A stretch of 8,941 nt of DNA from an uncultured Collinsella sp. (GTDB lineage: Bacteria > Actinomycetota > Coriobacteriia > Coriobacteriales > Coriobacteriaceae). Each line of letters opens with the position of its first letter. The first letter of the stretch is position 1. The notes beneath the pieces are model-generated. The model saw only the letters and a program-made list of their open reading frames with translations, did not search any database and was not told the DNA's origin. The position numbers and the translations under genes were made by a program. Of the stretch, positions 6,950 through 8,941 are shown in pieces. The stretch lies in NCBI GenBank assembly GCA_900545555.1, contig UQZI01000079.1:1-8941 (forward strand), read 5' to 3'.

Positions 6950-7888
6950 TTACAACACGGACCTGACCGCGGCTTCGATGCCGTCGGCGTCCAAACCGTA
7001 CTTGTGCAGCAAATCGACCGCAGGGCCGGACTCGCCATATACATCGCGCACGCCGACGCGTCGCATCGGCACCGGATGCTGTTCCGCGAGCACCGAGGCC
7101 ACGGCCTCGCCAAGACCGCCGATAATCGAATGCTCCTCGGCGGTGACCACGCGACCGGTCTTCTTGGCGCTGAAAACAACCAGGCGCTCGTCGAGCGGCT
7201 TAATGGTGTGCATATTGATAACCTCGGCATCAATGCCATCGGCGGCAAGAGCCTCGGCAGCCTCGAGCGCCTCGGCAACCATAAGGCCACAGGCGACGAT
7301 TGTGACATCGGAGCCCTCGCGCACGACCACGCCGCGGCCAATCTTGAACTCATAGTCCTCGTGATCGTTGATGACCGGTGTTGCCAGACGGCCGAAGCGC
7401 ATATAGACTGGCCCCTCAAACTCATAGGCGGCGCGCACGCAAGCGCGAGCCTCGATGTCATCGGCGGGAACGACCACCGTCATACCCGGAATCGTGCGCA
7501 TGAGCGCGATGTCCTCGCAGCACTGATGCGTGGCGCCGTCTTCACCGACCGAGATGCCCGCATGCGTAGCGCCGATTTTGACGTTGAGGTGCGGATAACC
7601 GATGGAATTACGCACTTGTTCGTACGCGCGGCCGGCGGCGAACATGGCAAAGGTGCTCGCAAAGGCGACGTGGCCCGTGGTTGCAATGCCGGCGGCAAGC
7701 CCCATCAAGTTGCTCTCGGCAATGCCGGCGTCGTAGAAGCGCTCAGGGTGAGCGGCCTTAAACTTACCGGTCTGTGTGGCGGCGGCCAGGTCGGCATCGA
7801 GCACTACAAAGTCATCGCGCTCATTGCCCAGCTCGACAAGTGCCTCGCCGTAGCTAACGCGCGTGGCGACCTTCTTGACGTCTGCCAT
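6950..7888 (-). CDS. Transketolase, C-terminal subunit (split enzyme)
   Basis: The 312-residue protein carries the pyrimidine-binding and C-terminal domains of a transketolase encoded as two polypeptides. It contains DAGIAESN, with Glu58 as the catalytic glutamate that activates thiamine diphosphate. ASTFAMFAAGRAYEQVR and GATHAGISVGEDGATHQ (106-122) follow, with the substrate-binding histidines. The C-terminal domain has VTAEEHSIIGGLGEAV (248-263). With the N subunit it transfers two-carbon units between ketoses and aldoses in the non-oxidative pentose phosphate pathway. The ATG shares one base with the stop codon of the N subunit (TAATG), and GGGGAGGAG before it is a strong ribosome site, so the two are translationally coupled and probably made in equal amounts. 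Related two-subunit DXP synthase-like proteins are less likely, given the transaldolase neighbour. Confidence 0.95.
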   Translation of the reverse strand: MADVKKVATRVSYGEALVELGNERDDFVVLDADLAAATQTGKFKAAHPERFYDAGIAESNLMGLAAGIATTGHVAFASTFAMFAAGRAYEQVRNSIGYPHLNVKIGATHAGISVGEDGATHQCCEDIALMRTIPGMTVVVPADDIEARACVRAAYEFEGPVYMRFGRLATPVINDHEDYEFKIGRGVVVREGSDVTIVACGLMVAEALEAAEALAADGIDAEVINMHTIKPLDERLVVFSAKKTGRVVTAEEHSIIGGLGEAVASVLAEQHPVPMRRVGVRDVYGESGPAVDLLHKYGLDADGIEAAVRSVL

Positions 7889-8718
7889 TAGAGCTCCTCC
7901 CCTGCTGCTGCGAGCTCGGCCATGGCCTGCTCAAACTGTTCATCGTTGGGCGCCTTGCCGTGCCAGCCCACCTGGTTTTCCATAAAGGAGACGCCCTTGC
8001 CCTTCACCGTCTCGGCGATGATAGCGACGGGCGCGCCGGTCACCTCGCGAGCTTCGGCGAAAGCCGCCTCAATCTGCGCCATGTCGTTGCCATCGGCTAG
8101 CTCTATCACATGCCACTTAAAGGCGCGGAACTTGTCGGCAAGCGGCATGGCCGAGTTGACTTCATCGATCGTGCCGTCAATCTGCAAGCCGTTGTGGTCG
8201 ACGACGGCAACAAGATTGTCGAGCGCATGGTTGCCGGCAAACATAGCCGCCTCCCACACCTGGCCTTCCTCGCACTCACCGTCGCCCAACAGCGTGTAGA
8301 CGCGGTAGCTGTCACCCCAGTGCTTTGCGGCGAGCGCCATTCCAACCGCAGCGGAGATACCCTGACCGAGCGATCCGGTAGACATGTCGACGCCCGGCGT
8401 GTCATTCATATTGGGATGGCCCTGCAGGCGGCTGCCGATATGACGGAGCGTCTCGAGCTCCTCCCTGGGAAAGAACCCGCGCTCGGCGAGCACGGCATAG
8501 AGTGCCGGAGCGCAATGTCCCTTGGAGAGCACAAAGCGATCGCGCTCGGCGCGGCTCGGATTCGCCGGGTCGACATCCATTTCCTCAAAGTAGAGGTAGG
8601 TCATAATGTCGGCGGCGCCAAGCGATCCGCCCGGATGCCCCGACTTGGCGGCGTGGACACCCGTGACAATACCGCGGCGAACCTCATTGGCAATCTTGGC
8701 CAGTTCCTGATCGGTCAT
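7888..8718 (-). CDS. Transketolase, N-terminal subunit (split enzyme)
   Basis: The 276-residue protein is the diphosphate-binding half of a split transketolase. HAAKSGHPGGSLGAAD (22-37) and LSKGHCAPALYAVL (64-77) carry conserved active-site histidines His28 and His68. The thiamine diphosphate/metal motif runs from GDG (145-147) to Asn176 in HNGLQ. STGSLGQG (113-120) and KGKGVSFMEN (239-248) complete the family pattern. The start chosen has GAGGAA upstream and begins MTDQELAKIANEVRRG, typical for this subunit. The frame remains open 47 codons further upstream, but those codons cover the intergenic stem-loop and read as noncoding. It lies 62 nt after the transaldolase stop and overlaps the C subunit by one base. 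Confidence 0.95.
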   Translation of the reverse strand: MTDQELAKIANEVRRGIVTGVHAAKSGHPGGSLGAADIMTYLYFEEMDVDPANPSRAERDRFVLSKGHCAPALYAVLAERGFFPREELETLRHIGSRLQGHPNMNDTPGVDMSTGSLGQGISAAVGMALAAKHWGDSYRVYTLLGDGECEEGQVWEAAMFAGNHALDNLVAVVDHNGLQIDGTIDEVNSAMPLADKFRAFKWHVIELADGNDMAQIEAAFAEAREVTGAPVAIIAETVKGKGVSFMENQVGWHGKAPNDEQFEQAMAELAAAGEEL

Positions 8719-8739
8719 GGAGTTTCCTCTCTTGAGCAC

Positions 8740-8770
8740 GCCGGCCCGGCATAACAAATGCTGGGCCGGC
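8740..8770 (-). other. Strong intra-operon stem-loop between transaldolase and transketolase
   Basis: Two 13-nt arms (8740-8752 and 8758-8770) pair with a single mismatch (8748/8762) around a 5-nt loop; the outer eight pairs are GCCGGCCC/GGGCCGGC. It starts 10 nt after the transaldolase stop and ends 21 nt before the transketolase ATG. No T-run follows on the minus strand, so it is not a standard terminator. It could stabilise the upstream mRNA end, allow partial termination, or mark a processing site, giving the two enzymes different expression levels. Confidence 0.65.
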
Positions 8771-8780
8771 AGAACCATCG

Positions 8781-8941
8781 TTACTGTGCCTCGACGACCT
8801 TTTTCCAGTCGGCCTCGAACGAGGCAAGGCCCTGGTCGGTCAGCGGGTGATGCAGGCACTTCTTGAGAGCGGCCATGGGCACGGTCGCGATGTCGGCACC
8901 AAGAAGAGCCGCCTGGGTCACATGGTTGGGCGTGCGGACCG
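8781..8941 (-). CDS. Transaldolase / fructose-6-phosphate aldolase family (TalC/FSA type), 5' part outside window
   Basis: The last 52 residues are visible. They read VRTPNHVTQAALLGADIATVP and then LKKCLHHPLTDQGLASFEADWKK, the C-terminus typical of the small transaldolase/FSA family. These enzymes are usually about 215-220 residues, so some 165 residues, including the Schiff-base lysine, lie to the right. The enzyme moves a dihydroxyacetone unit between sugar phosphates, or cleaves fructose-6-phosphate in the FSA subgroup; the fragment cannot separate the two. It is the first visible gene of the operon with transketolase and EIIA, which favours transaldolase activity in pentose phosphate metabolism. 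The operon promoter is outside the window. Confidence 0.9.
   Translation of the reverse strand, partial: VRTPNHVTQAALLGADIATVPMAALKKCLHHPLTDQGLASFEADWKKVVEAQ

Noticed and set aside
6479..7891. Long plus-strand frame (470 codons) over the EIIA and transketolase C genes
   Set aside because: It runs antisense to two clearly recognised genes with catalytic motifs; its translation is Gly/Ala/His/Arg-rich without domain features.
8719..8859. N-terminal extension of the transketolase N subunit to 8859
   Set aside because: It would overlap the transaldolase coding end and include the stem-loop; family members begin near MTDQELAKIA and a ribosome site supports 8718.

Overview
The window is a dense, GC-rich bacterial segment with nine protein genes, two of them cut by the window edges, and no RNA gene or CRISPR array. 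Base composition, codon use and protein character suggest an actinobacterium of the Coriobacteriia, most probably a gut Collinsella. That assignment is inference from general resemblance, not from a marker gene.

Layout. 1-1571 (-) is glmS, missing its C-terminus. A 312-nt divergent intergenic region (1572-1883) holds a likely glmS promoter with overlapping dyads, a REP-like hairpin, a copy of a 51-nt repeat, and an extended -10 promoter for a LacI-family regulator (1884-3017, +) that ends in a clear intrinsic terminator. After an AT-rich gap comes a lower-GC AAA_14/DUF4143 ATPase (3232-4437, +). A 201-nt convergent region rich in stem-loops follows, then a HAD phosphatase or phosphomutase (4639-5289, -), a divergent promoter region, and larE (5463-6341, +), the sulfur transferase of nickel-pincer cofactor synthesis. 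Directly after larE lies the second copy of the 51-nt repeat, inverted, and a GC-rich hairpin. From 6485 to the right edge runs a minus-strand operon read in the order transaldolase (5' end outside), split transketolase N subunit, split transketolase C subunit, PTS EIIA of the fructose subfamily.

How the genes fit together. The right-hand operon is a carbohydrate module: transaldolase and two-subunit transketolase run the non-oxidative pentose phosphate interconversions, and the EIIA points to phosphotransferase uptake of the feeding sugar or polyol. EIIB and EIIC are not in the window. GlmS draws fructose-6-phosphate and glutamine into amino-sugar and cell-wall synthesis. LarE serves lactate racemase maturation, but larA, larB and larC are absent here. 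The LacI regulator has no obvious target operon beside it, and the ATPase looks like an accessory gene.

The least explained parts are the noncoding ones: the 51-nt inverted repeat pair (49/51 identical), the neighbouring hairpin with a related loop, the multi-hairpin block at 4506-4631, and a strong stem-loop inside the transketolase operon. No complete, clearly new multi-gene system is visible.
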